Counted from the first letter of the stretch, positions 27,452 to 37,136 are shown. The stretch is 64,000 nucleotides of DNA from Blautia hansenii (GCF_013304445.1 NZ_JAAITA010000006.1:62001-126000); one strand, 5' to 3'. The notes: generated by a model not told the origin, from the sequence alone. Program-made: numbers and translations.

Positions 27452-28831
27452 GTGAAGAAAAAACCGAATTTACTATATGTTTTTTTGGACCAGTGGAGAT
27501 ATCATGCGATGGAATGCACGGGGGAAGACCCTGTGCATACTCCGCATATGGATACTTTTGCAAAAGAGAGTCTGGACTGCAGGGAGGCGGTAAGTACCTT
27601 TCCTCTGTGCTCCCCGCACAGAGCTTCGCTTCTGACAGGAAAGTATCCTTTTAGCCTGGGCATGTGGACCAACTGTAAAATCGGACTCAGCGAGGTGCTC
27701 ATGCTGCGTCCCCAGGAAACCTGCATTGGAAACGTATTGAAAGAAAATGGATACCATACCGGATATATCGGAAAATGGCATTTGGACGCAGCGGAACAGA
27801 ACTTTCAGCAAAATCCGGTTTCCGGGGCAAGGGACTGGGACGCTTATACGCCGCCGGGCGAGCGAAGACAAGGCTTTGATTACTGGCTTTCCTATGGGGC
27901 CTGCGACAATCATTTAGATCCCCACTACTGGGCAGATACGCCCAGGCAGATAAAACCTGGCTGCTGGTCACCGGAATTTGAGACAGACAAGGCGCTGGAA
28001 TATATGGAGGAACAAAAGGGAGAAGAGGAGCCGTTTGCACTTTTTGTATCTTATAATCCCCCCCATCTTCCTTATGAATTGGTTCCGGATAAGTATTATA
28101 AGCAATATGAGAATATGCCGGTTCACTTCCGGAAAAATGTGCCACCGGAAAAGCGGACACCGGAAATGGAAACCATTACCAGACAGTATTTTGCAGCAAT
28201 AACCGGGGTGGATGAGCAGTTTGGCAGAATTTTACAGTATTTAAGGGACCATCATCTGGAAGAGGATACTTTGGTGGTGCTTTCAGCAGACCATGGAGAA
28301 ATGTTGGGGTCCCATGGACGTATGAGCAAAAATGTGTGGTATGAGGAATCCATTCATATTCCGTTGTACATACGGCAGAAGGGACAGGTTCCTTTGGGAG
28401 TGTATAAGGAACTGCTGGCAAGTCCGGACCATATGCCGACGCTTTTGGGGCTTCTGGATATTCCTGTGCCGGATACCTGCCAGGGCTTTAATCATGCGCC
28501 ATGCATACGCGGGGAAGCAGATAATGCACCCAAACAGGCATTTTTGTGTTCTTATCCCGGAATGCCGGAAATGGTGGCAGCTTATGAAAAGAAGGGAAGG
28601 AACAGCAAATGCTACGGATGGAGAGGTATTCGTACCCAACGGTATACGTATGTAGTGAATAATGGTTATACGCCGGGGGAAAGGCAAGTACGTCTTCTCT
28701 ATGACAATGAGAAAGACCCTTATCAGATGTCTCCTCTGGTGATTACGGAACTCAATCAGGATCTGGTGCAGGAATACGAAGCAAGGCTGCGGGAATATCT
28801 GGATATGCAGCAAGACCCGTTTCTTTTATAG
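27452..28831 (+). CDS. Cys-type sulfatase 1
   Basis: A 459-residue arylsulfatase-family enzyme without a signal peptide. The modification site is CSPHRASLLTG near residue 50, the Cys form that an anaerobic radical-SAM maturase (anSME) converts to formylglycine. The metal ligands include FLDQWRYHA at the start and LSADHGEMLGSHG near 280. I place the start at GTG 27452, with AGGAGG at 27439-27444 overlapping the GH88 stop; an in-frame ATG at 27422 lies within GH88 and has no such site. Probably desulfates intracellular glycosaminoglycan disaccharides. The maturase is not in this window. Confidence 0.9.
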   Translation: MKKKPNLLYVFLDQWRYHAMECTGEDPVHTPHMDTFAKESLDCREAVSTFPLCSPHRASLLTGKYPFSLGMWTNCKIGLSEVLMLRPQETCIGNVLKENGYHTGYIGKWHLDAAEQNFQQNPVSGARDWDAYTPPGERRQGFDYWLSYGACDNHLDPHYWADTPRQIKPGCWSPEFETDKALEYMEEQKGEEEPFALFVSYNPPHLPYELVPDKYYKQYENMPVHFRKNVPPEKRTPEMETITRQYFAAITGVDEQFGRILQYLRDHHLEEDTLVVLSADHGEMLGSHGRMSKNVWYEESIHIPLYIRQKGQVPLGVYKELLASPDHMPTLLGLLDIPVPDTCQGFNHAPCIRGEADNAPKQAFLCSYPGMPEMVAAYEKKGRNSKCYGWRGIRTQRYTYVVNNGYTPGERQVRLLYDNEKDPYQMSPLVITELNQDLVQEYEARLREYLDMQQDPFLL

Positions 28832-28851
28832 AGCAGGGGACAGGAGGAAGT

Positions 28852-30366
28852 ATGAGCAGGAAAAAACAGGTGATTTTTATTATGACAGACACCCAGAGGA
28901 CGGATATGCTGGGCTGTTACGGCAATGAACGCATGATAACGCCTAATCTGGACAGGCTGGCCAGAGAAGGAATCCGCTACGACAAGGCATATACCACACA
29001 GCCGGTATGTCAGCCGGCCAGAGCGGCAATTTTTACGGGAAGCTACCCACATTCCTGCGCGGGGTGGTCAAATTGTATGGGATTGTCGGACAATGTGCCG
29101 AATATCGGACAGAGGCTGAGCGACGCGGGAATTCATACCGCTTATGTGGGAAAATGGCATTTGGACGGGGGAGATTATTTCGGGCTGGGCAGATGCGCCA
29201 AAGGCTGGGATGAGGATTACTGGTATGATATGCGGTGCTTTCTGGAAGAACTGACCCCGGAAGAACGATATCGTATCCGGCAGATGGAAAGCATTGAGAA
29301 ATATAATATTACGGAAGATATGACGTATGGACACCGGTGTGCAGACCGGGCTGTGGATTTTATAGAGAAACACAGGGATGAAAATTATTTTCTGGTGGTT
29401 TCTCTGGACGAACCACACGGGCCCCACATCTGTCCGAAGAAATATGTGGATTTATATGAAGACTATGAGGTTCCCATAAAGGAAAATATGAAGGACACTC
29501 TGGAGAATAAGCCGGAACATCACAGAATCTGGGCCGGGGAGGAGTATCTGAAGGTCTGCAGGGAAGACTTTTCTTTGAAGCCAAAGGAATTTCTGGGCTG
29601 CAATACTTTTGCAGACTATGAAATCGGAAGAGTGATAGACGCGGCAGAACAGCAGGAGGACGCGCCCATTATCATTTACACCTCGGATCACGGAGATATG
29701 ATGTATGCCCATTCCCTTACAGGAAAAGGCCCGGCGCTGTATGAGGAGATTGTACATATTCCTTTGATTATCCGGGGGCTGGGACAGGGTGTAGATACCA
29801 ATCCGGTTTCTCATATCAATCTGGCGCCCACTATTTTTGACATCTTCGGTGTGCCCATTCCGAAAATGTTTGAGGGCAGAAGTATCTGGCAGGAAGTTCT
29901 GAATCCGCAGGCTCGCTGCAACGATTATGTGTTTATGGAATTTGGAAGATATGAGGTTGACCATGACGGCTTCGGCGGTTATCAGCCGCTGCGGGGTGTT
30001 TATGACGGCAGATACAAAATGGTGCTGAATCTCATGACCAGTGATGAACTGTATGATTTGGAAAAAGACCCCCAGGAAATGGTAAACCTGATTGAAAAAC
30101 CTGAGTATGAGGAAGTGAAGAAACGGCTTCATCAGGCAATCCTGGACAATATGTATGAAACCAGGGATCCGTTCCGGGGATATTATTGGGAGGACAGGCC
30201 GTGGAACCGGAGAACGGAATTTAAGACCTGGGACAGCAGGCTCATGACCAGACAGCGGGAAAATGAGGAATATGAACCAAGACAGCTGGACTACGGCACC
30301 GGACTGCCTATGACTGCGGCAGTAAGGAAAAAAGGGGAATCGGACGCAAAATTTGCAGAAAAATAG
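28852..30366 (+). CDS. Cys-type sulfatase 2
   Basis: A 504-residue sulfatase with the motif CQPARAAIFTG near residue 50, again the Cys type needing anSME. Metal-binding stretches are FIMTDTQRTDMLGCYGNE at the N-terminus and IYTSDHGDMMYAH near 280; SLDEPHGPH and a LVLNLMTSDELYDLEKDP C-terminal motif are also typical. No signal peptide. It is only partly similar to sulfatase 1, so the two probably remove sulfate from different positions of the sugar. It follows sulfatase 1 by 20 bases and ends the operon. Confidence 0.92.
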   Translation: MSRKKQVIFIMTDTQRTDMLGCYGNERMITPNLDRLAREGIRYDKAYTTQPVCQPARAAIFTGSYPHSCAGWSNCMGLSDNVPNIGQRLSDAGIHTAYVGKWHLDGGDYFGLGRCAKGWDEDYWYDMRCFLEELTPEERYRIRQMESIEKYNITEDMTYGHRCADRAVDFIEKHRDENYFLVVSLDEPHGPHICPKKYVDLYEDYEVPIKENMKDTLENKPEHHRIWAGEEYLKVCREDFSLKPKEFLGCNTFADYEIGRVIDAAEQQEDAPIIIYTSDHGDMMYAHSLTGKGPALYEEIVHIPLIIRGLGQGVDTNPVSHINLAPTIFDIFGVPIPKMFEGRSIWQEVLNPQARCNDYVFMEFGRYEVDHDGFGGYQPLRGVYDGRYKMVLNLMTSDELYDLEKDPQEMVNLIEKPEYEEVKKRLHQAILDNMYETRDPFRGYYWEDRPWNRRTEFKTWDSRLMTRQRENEEYEPRQLDYGTGLPMTAAVRKKGESDAKFAEK

Positions 30367-30375
30367 AGTGAAAGA

Positions 30376-30410
30376 GACAGGGGACTGCAGGAGAAGGGCA
30401 GTGTCCTGTC
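30376..30410 (+). terminator. Terminator after the sulfatase operon
   Basis: GACAGG..ACTGC (30376-30388) pairs with GCAGT..CCTGTC (30398-30410) with a two-base internal mismatch; a short TTT follows. Moderate quality. Confidence 0.5.
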
Positions 30411-30444
30411 TTTCGCATACCTGGAAGAAAGAGGCAGTTTCTTC

Positions 30445-30473
30445 TTGTAGAGAGAAAAGAGAATGAGTATAAT
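30445..30473 (+). promoter_or_regulatory. Promoter of the two-component system
   Basis: TTGTAG at 30445-30450 and TATAAT at 30468-30473, 17-base spacer, 36 bases before the sensor kinase ATG at 30510. Confidence 0.65.
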
Positions 30474-30509
30474 GAAAGGCAGAGATGTATCGTGTTGGGG
30501 GACGCCAAA

Positions 30510-32294
30510 ATGAAGAATAAAAAAATATGGAAAACACTCCAGGGAAGGATTATCATGTACAATCTGAGTATTGTGATTCTGGTGGCCTTCATTGGAAGTA
30601 TGGGAACTTATCACAGTTCGTTTAAGCGCTCTTTGGAAATGACGGAGCAGACCATGGAGAATGATATCGAGGGTATTTCAGAAAATTTTTTTGTGGCCTA
30701 TGAAGAAATGATGAATATTATTCTGAACTGTACGGGTCGAAGTTCTATGAATTACGGCAGCCTGGATTTTGCAGACCAGCCTTCCGCCAAGAAGCAAGCG
30801 CTGATAAACAGTACACTTATGAGTGACTACTGTGCCATTTCCGGATACGGTTCTTATATTAATAAACTGATGATTCTGGACAAAAACGGAAATGCCATAC
30901 AGTCCGGCAGCAGTCCGGGGAGCAAGGATGACGTAAAACAATTACTGGAGACAGACTGGTTTTGGCAGGAAGCGGAAAAGTCGGCGGATGAATACCGTCT
31001 GAAAGTAGTGGACAACCCCTTTTTTCAGGGGAAAGGGGAGATGTTGATTCCCATCGTCCGTCCTTTGGACGTAGCAGGCAGCAACAGCAAGGAGGGATGG
31101 GGATTTCTGGGATTTTCCACCAAGTTGTTTGAAAAAGAACTGAAAAAGGCAGACCATGGGGACACTCTGGTGGTTGCTGTGGAAGACGGGACCGTTATCG
31201 CAGCTGCCAATGAGGAAAAATTTCAGAAAAAGGATTTGCAGGAAATGACAAAAAATCTGTTGGAAGCAGAGACCTCCGGCGGCATTGAAAAGAAGAAGCT
31301 GCAGGGAGAAGCATGTCTGGTAGCCTGGTCTAAAAATTCTATGAGCGGTATTCTGGTTTACGAAATTATGCCAATCAGTTCTATTAAAAACGAGAAAATG
31401 CTGATTCTAAACCTGGCTGTTTTCATGTTTATCAGTTGTCTGCTGGTGGGAATGGGGATGTCGGTGCTGTTTTCCAACCGGCTGCGAAAACCAGTGGCGC
31501 TTTTGAGCGAGCAGGCAAGAAAAATCGGAAACGGAGATTTTTCCTGTAACCCACAGATTGAGAGTGAAGACGAATTGGGGGAAATCGGCCGGGGTATGAA
31601 TAAAATGAGCAGGAAAATTGCCCAGCTTCTGGATAAAAGTGTGGAAGATGAGCGGGAGAAGAAGAATCTGGAAATTAAGATGCTGCAGGCTCAGATAAAT
31701 CCACATTTTTTGTATAATACCCTGGATTCCATTCGGTGGATTGCCGTGATACAGAAAAATACCAGCATTGTGAAAATGGTTGCAACCCTGTCCGGACTTC
31801 TGAAAAATATGGCAAAAGGTTTTAATGAGAAAGTGACTTTGCGGGAAGAACTGAAGTTTCTGGAGGATTACATTACCATTGAAAAAATGCGTTATATGGA
31901 AATGTTTGATGTAGAGACCCAGGTGGAAAAAGAAGAGCTGTACGAGGCAAAAATCATTAAGCTGACCTTGCAGCCACTGGTGGAGAATGCGATTTTTTCG
32001 GGAATTGAGCCGGGAGGAAAGAACGGAAATATCCGTATTCATATCTGGCAGGAAGAGAACCGGCTTTGCGTCAGTGTAAGAGATGACGGCGTAGGAATGA
32101 CGGAAGAGAAAATCCGGGAGATTATGGAAAACCCGCAAAAGCGCAAAGGTGACACGATGAGCGGCATCGGTCTTCCTAATGTGGACCAGAGAATTAAGCT
32201 GGTCTATGGGGAAAGCTATGGGATTCATATTCGCAGCCGGGTGGGGGAATACACAGAAATTCTGGTGACTTTACCCATAGAATATGGAAAATAA
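30510..32294 (+). CDS. YesM/LytS-type sensor histidine kinase
   Basis: A 594-residue membrane kinase. An N-terminal helix (about 12-32) and a second near 295-315 bracket an extracellular Cache-like domain. A HAMP segment (LRKPVALLSEQARKIGNGDFS) follows. The His_kinase domain has the motif QAQINPHFLYNTLDSIRW near 395, with the phosphorylated His in NPHF, and the ATPase boxes VENAIFSGIEPGG and GIGLPNVDQRIKL. ATG 30510 has GGGGG 11 bases upstream; a TTG at 30492 is an alternative. It pairs with the AraC-type regulator 21 bases downstream and lies between two glycan loci, so it probably senses sugars from one of them. Confidence 0.92.
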   Translation: MKNKKIWKTLQGRIIMYNLSIVILVAFIGSMGTYHSSFKRSLEMTEQTMENDIEGISENFFVAYEEMMNIILNCTGRSSMNYGSLDFADQPSAKKQALINSTLMSDYCAISGYGSYINKLMILDKNGNAIQSGSSPGSKDDVKQLLETDWFWQEAEKSADEYRLKVVDNPFFQGKGEMLIPIVRPLDVAGSNSKEGWGFLGFSTKLFEKELKKADHGDTLVVAVEDGTVIAAANEEKFQKKDLQEMTKNLLEAETSGGIEKKKLQGEACLVAWSKNSMSGILVYEIMPISSIKNEKMLILNLAVFMFISCLLVGMGMSVLFSNRLRKPVALLSEQARKIGNGDFSCNPQIESEDELGEIGRGMNKMSRKIAQLLDKSVEDEREKKNLEIKMLQAQINPHFLYNTLDSIRWIAVIQKNTSIVKMVATLSGLLKNMAKGFNEKVTLREELKFLEDYITIEKMRYMEMFDVETQVEKEELYEAKIIKLTLQPLVENAIFSGIEPGGKNGNIRIHIWQEENRLCVSVRDDGVGMTEEKIREIMENPQKRKGDTMSGIGLPNVDQRIKLVYGESYGIHIRSRVGEYTEILVTLPIEYGK

Positions 32295-32315
32295 ATAAAA
32301 AAGAGGATGGAGAAG

Positions 32316-33962
32316 ATGTATCGTATTTTACTTGTGGACGATGAACCGTTAATACTGGCAGGGATTGCGTCTATGATGGAGTGGGGAGATTATGACTGTG
32401 TGGTTGCGGATAAGGCAACCAACGGAAGTCAGGCATTGGAAAAGATAGAAGAAATCCAGCCGGATATTGTGATTACGGATATTAAGATGCCGGCCATGAA
32501 TGGACTGGAATTTATGGAGGAGTGCAGAAACCGGGGATATCAGGGGGAATTTATCCTGCTGACCAACCTGGAAGAATTTTCTCTGGCACAGAGAGCCCTG
32601 CGTCTGGGGGCCTTGGATTATCTGGTGAAAATAGAAATTACACCGGAAATCCTTGGAGAGAGTCTGCAAAAAGCCACTGCGATATGTCGGGAAAAGCAGG
32701 AAGCAGAGGGCAGTCCGGTTATTCAGGAAGTATTGCAAAAAAACGCAGAGGAGATTACAAAAAAATTCTTCGGGGAAATTTTGGAAAATAAGAGGGAAGA
32801 TTGTGGAAAACTGCGGGAAAAATGGGAGAAAGAAGTAGAAAGACTGGGATTGGAAAAACTATATGAAAGTCCGGTGCTTGTGTGGATTCGCCCCTATCAG
32901 CAGGAAACCCATTTGTTCCAGAAGACAGAGGCAGCAGAGCAAAAGGAAATTATGGAATATGCGTCCAGTCTTTTAAAACAGTTTATGGACCGTATCAGCC
33001 CGGTTTACTGTATGATGAACTGGGAGAGAAGGGGAATTCTGGCTGTATTTCCACAAAAAGAACTGCCGGATTCTTTTTCTGCCCTTGGAAATAAGATTTT
33101 GACTATTTTTCAGAATTATTTCGGAAATCCGGCTTTTGTGGCGGTCAGTACACCGGCAGAGAATATCTGGGAAGGCTTTGGCCGTGGGGTTCATCAGATA
33201 AGAACTCTGGAGGAATATTATTATTACCACAGTGAAACTCCCATTTTGTGTGCCGGGGATTTTCATCCTGAAGACCTGGAAAAGAACCATTCCAGGCACG
33301 AGGTTTTTGACATCAGCTTTCTGAAAAAGGATTTGCAGCAGGCCCTGATTGTGCAGGACAGGGAAAAGGTGGAACGGGTTTTTTCGGAAGTGGCAGAACT
33401 TTTTTTGGAATACCAGCCGGCAAGAGCACAGGTCATTGATGCCTGTATGAATCTGTACTATTTCTTTTTCTCTTATGCAGAGGGGGAGAAGCCAGGAGAG
33501 GAAAGGGGCTTTCCCTATCCTTCGGAGATTGTAGAACGGCTGGGCGCCTGTTTTACCTTAGAGGAGAATATTCGCTGGCTGCAGGAACTGGGAAATTGGA
33601 TTGGCAGCAGGATGGAAAGCCTTAAGGGCGGCAGCAAGACGGAGAAAATCGTTGCCTCTGTGAAAAAATATGTACAGGAAAATTATAAAGAAAAGCTGAC
33701 TCTTGCTATGATTGCCAATGCCATCGGCATCAGTCAGGGGTATCTGAGCAGTGTGTTTAAAAAGCAGACGGGCAGCAATCTGAATGATTATGTCAATCAG
33801 GTGAAAATCGAAAAAGCCAGGGAGCTTCTGGGGCTGCATGAATATATGATGTATGAAATTTCGGATATGTTGGGATTTGAAAATCCTTATTACTTCAGCA
33901 AGGTTTTTAAAAAGATTATGGGAATGACGCCCAGCGAATATGAAATGACAAGAAAAAATTAG
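32316..33962 (+). CDS. AraC-type response regulator (YesN family)
   Basis: A 548-residue regulator. The receiver domain covers residues 1-125 (RILLVDDEPLILAG, phospho-acceptor Asp in VITDIKMPAMNGL, and VKIEIT in place of the usual K-P turn). A long middle region of unknown fold follows. The C-terminal 100 residues are two AraC helix-turn-helix units (LTLAMIANAIGISQGYLSSVFKK and ISDMLGFENPYYFSKVFKK). I chose ATG 32316 because AGAGG at 32302-32306 is 9 bases away; ATG 32307 directly abuts it. The likely targets are the flanking sulfatase and mannosidase operons. Confidence 0.92.
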   Translation: MYRILLVDDEPLILAGIASMMEWGDYDCVVADKATNGSQALEKIEEIQPDIVITDIKMPAMNGLEFMEECRNRGYQGEFILLTNLEEFSLAQRALRLGALDYLVKIEITPEILGESLQKATAICREKQEAEGSPVIQEVLQKNAEEITKKFFGEILENKREDCGKLREKWEKEVERLGLEKLYESPVLVWIRPYQQETHLFQKTEAAEQKEIMEYASSLLKQFMDRISPVYCMMNWERRGILAVFPQKELPDSFSALGNKILTIFQNYFGNPAFVAVSTPAENIWEGFGRGVHQIRTLEEYYYYHSETPILCAGDFHPEDLEKNHSRHEVFDISFLKKDLQQALIVQDREKVERVFSEVAELFLEYQPARAQVIDACMNLYYFFFSYAEGEKPGEERGFPYPSEIVERLGACFTLEENIRWLQELGNWIGSRMESLKGGSKTEKIVASVKKYVQENYKEKLTLAMIANAIGISQGYLSSVFKKQTGSNLNDYVNQVKIEKARELLGLHEYMMYEISDMLGFENPYYFSKVFKKIMGMTPSEYEMTRKN

Positions 33963-34062
33963 AGGATATCTGGGAAAATTCCACTATTTTTTTCAAAAAA
34001 AGTCTGCTAGAATATTCCAAAGAAAATTTACTTTCCAATTATATTGATATGGAGGACAAATC

Positions 34063-35343
34063 ATGAGCATACAGGAAACCATGGATGATTTTTTAGAAAT
34101 GTTAAAAGAGCAGACAAAGGAATGTCCGCATCTTATGGAACTTTTCACTACCTGCTACACCAACACACTGGATACCACGGTAAAGAGAATGGAAAACAAT
34201 ACCACCCATGTCATTACCGGGGATATTCCTGCCATGTGGCTGCGGGATTCCGCTGCCCAGCTGCGTCCGTACATCTTTCTGGCGAAGGAAAATGAAGAGG
34301 TGCGGGAATTGATAGCAGGTCTGGTAAGACGGCAGTTTTTCTGTATATGCATAGACGAGTATGCCAATGCCTTTAACGATTCTCCAAGCGGAGCCTGCTG
34401 GGAAAAAGATGACCCCAACCAGAATCCCTGGGTTTGGGAACGAAAATTTGAGGTGGATTCTCTGTGCTATCCCATTCAGCTTGCGTACCTCTTATGGAAG
34501 AATACAGGCTGCACCACCCAGTTTAACGAGGATTTCCAAAGCGGGGTACAGAAGATTTTAGAGGTGTTCCGAACCGAGCAGCACCATGAGGAAAAATCCT
34601 CTTACCGCTTCTGCCGCCATAACGGTTATTACCGGGATACCCTTTCCAGAGATGGAAAAGGTGCGCTGGTAAAATCCGGTACGGGCCTGATTTGGTCCGG
34701 TTTTCGTCCCAGTGATGACGCCTGCACTTACGGGTACCTGATTCCTTCCAACATGTTCGCCGTAACCGTGCTGGGATATCTGGAGAAAATTGAGCGGAAG
34801 ATTTATGGCAATGGGGAAATTGCAGAGGCGGCAAAGGCTTTGAAAGAGGAAGTACATACCGCCATTGAAACCATTGGAAAGACTTTTACCGAAGAGTTTG
34901 GCATGGTCTACGCCTATGAAACGGACGGATTCGGCATGTACAATTTAATGGACGATGCCAATGTGCCAAGCCTTCTGGCCATGAATTACCTGGGTTATCC
35001 GTCAGATAAGGAAGTCGAAGCCAACACCAGAAGACTGCTTTTAAGCGAAGCCAATCCTTTTTACTTCAAGGGCGCAAAAGCGGCAGGGATAGGAAGTCCC
35101 CATACTCCGTCCAACTACATCTGGCACATTGCCATGGCGGTGCAGGGGCTGACCACCGGGGACAGAGAAGAAAAGAGAAGAATTCTGGAAAACATGGCTG
35201 CTACCACAGGAGGAAAAGGCGTGATGCATGAGGGCTTCTGCTGCGAGGATGACACCCGGTATACCAGAGAGTGGTTCTCCTGGGCCAATGCCATGTATGC
35301 AGAATTATTCTTGAATTATCTGGGGTATACACTGGACAAATAG
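34063..35343 (+). CDS. GH125 exo-alpha-1,6-mannosidase
   Basis: A 426-residue enzyme of glycoside hydrolase family 125, a metal-independent inverting alpha-mannosidase that trims mannose from N-glycan or mannan fragments. Family stretches are TTHVITGDIPAMWLRDSAAQ near residue 46, WVWERKFEVDSLCYP near 125, and GIGSPHTPSNYIWHIAMA near 345. No signal peptide, so it acts on imported oligosaccharides. GGAGG precedes the ATG. It is followed at once by the remains of a GH2 beta-mannosidase and then an isomerase, a mannoside-use module. Confidence 0.93.
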   Translation: MSIQETMDDFLEMLKEQTKECPHLMELFTTCYTNTLDTTVKRMENNTTHVITGDIPAMWLRDSAAQLRPYIFLAKENEEVRELIAGLVRRQFFCICIDEYANAFNDSPSGACWEKDDPNQNPWVWERKFEVDSLCYPIQLAYLLWKNTGCTTQFNEDFQSGVQKILEVFRTEQHHEEKSSYRFCRHNGYYRDTLSRDGKGALVKSGTGLIWSGFRPSDDACTYGYLIPSNMFAVTVLGYLEKIERKIYGNGEIAEAAKALKEEVHTAIETIGKTFTEEFGMVYAYETDGFGMYNLMDDANVPSLLAMNYLGYPSDKEVEANTRRLLLSEANPFYFKGAKAAGIGSPHTPSNYIWHIAMAVQGLTTGDREEKRRILENMAATTGGKGVMHEGFCCEDDTRYTREWFSWANAMYAELFLNYLGYTLDK

Positions 35344-35773
35344 AATTATGCAAAGCGTTTCTTTGCGCCTGTGATGATTTCCTGCCAGGAAGAAAGCTGG
35401 CTGACCCAGGAAGCCAACATGAACCGCCAGCATTTTGCATTTGAGAAATCTATTACCCTAAATGTGACAAATGAGACTTTAAAAGACAGAGAAATTTTGG
35501 TAAAATGGTATCTGCGGAACGCGAAGGCAGAAATTTTGGAAGCCCATGAAATACTTTAAATATGAAAATCCAAATCTCCGTTACAAAGTGGAGGGGAATA
35601 CCATTACCGTGTGGGCGGATGCCTATGCAAAGAGTGTGGAAATCTTAGATGAGAATGAGGATATGGTGCTGTCCGACAATTATTTTGATTTGCACGGGGA
35701 CAGCAGAACCGTGGAAGTTTTAAGAGGTGTGCCTGAGAATATCAGAGTCCGCAGCGTTTATGACATTCGATAG
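35344..35773 (+). pseudogene. Remnant of a GH2 beta-mannosidase (C-terminal part)
   Basis: Directly after the GH125 stop one frame reads NYAKRFFAPVMISCQEESWL and on to NVTNETLKDREILVKWYLRNAKAEILEAHE, then stops. The next frame starts around 35550 with PMKYFKYENPNLRYKVEG, continues through AYAKSVEILDEN and SDNYFDLHGD, and ends VRSVYDIR at 35773. These are the C-terminal immunoglobulin-like domains of GH2 beta-mannosidases. The catalytic domain (some 600 residues) is missing, and a second deletion of roughly 60-70 residues with a frameshift sits near 35546-35555. The GH125 gene itself looks full length. Confidence 0.85.
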
Positions 35774-35788
35774 AGGAGGATAACAGCA

Positions 35789-37036
35789 ATGGGTGAAATG
35801 AGTAAAAAATATTTGATTGATACGGAGGAAAACAGACAGTTTTTAAAAGAAATCAATGAGAATTTATTGAGTTTCGGACATAAATTCCCGTCTCCGGGAG
35901 GAAGCTCTTACTATCTGGGCGGGGACGGAACTCCCTGGAAGGAGAGAAACCGTGAAACCTGGATTACTTCCCGTATGGCTCATGTGTACAGCATCGGAAC
36001 TTTTCTGGGACATGAAGGCAGCAAAGAACTGGCAGCCGCAGCCATCAAAGGTTTAAGAGGAGAGCTTCACGATGATAAAAACGGCGGCTGGTATGCAGGA
36101 CTTACCGCAGACAATGAAATTGTGCCGAATAAACAGTGCTATGCACATGCATTCGTTATTCTGGCCGCTTCTTCTGCCGTACTGGCAGGGGTAGAAGGTG
36201 CTCAGGAACTTTTAGAAGACGCTTTGAAACTCTATGACCTGCGTTTCTGGAACGAAGAGGAAGGTCTTTCCTGTGACACCTGGAACACAGAGTTTACCGT
36301 ATTGGATGACTATCGCGGTTTAAATGCCAATATGCACACCGTAGAGGCATTCCTGGCAGCAGCAGACGTGACAGGAGATGAAAAATACCGCAAAAGAGCA
36401 GGACGTATCATTGACCATGTGCTGGTATGGGCATCAGATAACAACTGGAGAATCCCGGAACACTTTACAAAAGAGTGGGTGGCAGATTTGGAATGCAACA
36501 AAGAACAGCCGGCAGACCAGTTCAAACCATACGGCGCTACACCGGGACACGGCATTGAATGGGCAAGGCTGATTACCCAGTGGGCTTTATCTGCACACAA
36601 GGACAACAAAGAAGGCGCTGCAAAATACATCGAAGCGGCAGAAAATCTCTTTAACCGCGCAGTGGAAGACGCATGGAATGCAGACGGGGCGCCGGGTATC
36701 GTATACACCACAGACTGGGAAGGCAAGCCGGTGGTACACGACAGAATGCACTGGACACTGGCCGAGGCCATTAACACCTCCGCAGTGCTGTACCATGTGA
36801 CAAAGAAAGAAAAATACGGCGAAGACTATACAGAGTTTATGAAATATCTGGACGAAAAAGTGTTGGATCATGTAAACGGTTCCTGGTTCCATCAGATGAA
36901 TGAGAAGAATGAAGTCATTGGAACCGTATGGCCGGGCAAATCCGATATTTATCATGCCCTGCAGGCAACCCTGATTCCTTATCATACACCGGAACTGTCC
37001 ATTGCTCCGGCGGTGAAGGCTGGGATGCAGATTTAG
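35789..37036 (+). CDS. AGE-family sugar isomerase (YihS/mannose isomerase type)
   Basis: A 415-residue alpha/alpha-barrel enzyme of the N-acylglucosamine 2-epimerase superfamily. The stretches RETWITSRMAHVYSIGTFLG, QCYAHAFVILAASSA, HFTKEWV and FKPYGATPGHGIEWARL match the YihS/aldose-ketose isomerase branch, with His residues of the active site in the last two. Members interconvert mannose and fructose (or sulfoquinovose). Downstream of an alpha-mannosidase, mannose is the likely substrate (inference). AGGAGG at 35774-35779 is 9 bases before the ATG and lies just after the beta-mannosidase remnant. Confidence 0.88.
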   Translation: MGEMSKKYLIDTEENRQFLKEINENLLSFGHKFPSPGGSSYYLGGDGTPWKERNRETWITSRMAHVYSIGTFLGHEGSKELAAAAIKGLRGELHDDKNGGWYAGLTADNEIVPNKQCYAHAFVILAASSAVLAGVEGAQELLEDALKLYDLRFWNEEEGLSCDTWNTEFTVLDDYRGLNANMHTVEAFLAAADVTGDEKYRKRAGRIIDHVLVWASDNNWRIPEHFTKEWVADLECNKEQPADQFKPYGATPGHGIEWARLITQWALSAHKDNKEGAAKYIEAAENLFNRAVEDAWNADGAPGIVYTTDWEGKPVVHDRMHWTLAEAINTSAVLYHVTKKEKYGEDYTEFMKYLDEKVLDHVNGSWFHQMNEKNEVIGTVWPGKSDIYHALQATLIPYHTPELSIAPAVKAGMQI

Positions 37037-37064
37037 GCCGGTTTTGTTTAATTTTATAAAAAGC

Positions 37065-37093
37065 TTGTAAAACCAAGCGGAATTGCTTACAAT
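37065..37093 (+). promoter_or_regulatory. Promoter of the purine permease
   Basis: TTGTAA at 37065-37070 and TACAAT at 37088-37093, 17-base spacer, 44 bases before the ATG. I looked for a purine riboswitch in this leader; it is too short and lacks the conserved blocks. Confidence 0.65.
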
Positions 37094-37136
37094 ACATCTG
37101 TTGCCCTATAACGATAGAAAACGGAGGAGAAATAGA

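Noticed and set aside
37037-37136. A purine riboswitch before the NCS2 permease
   Set aside because: The leader has only about 40 bases after the promoter and lacks the conserved loop sequences of the purine aptamer.
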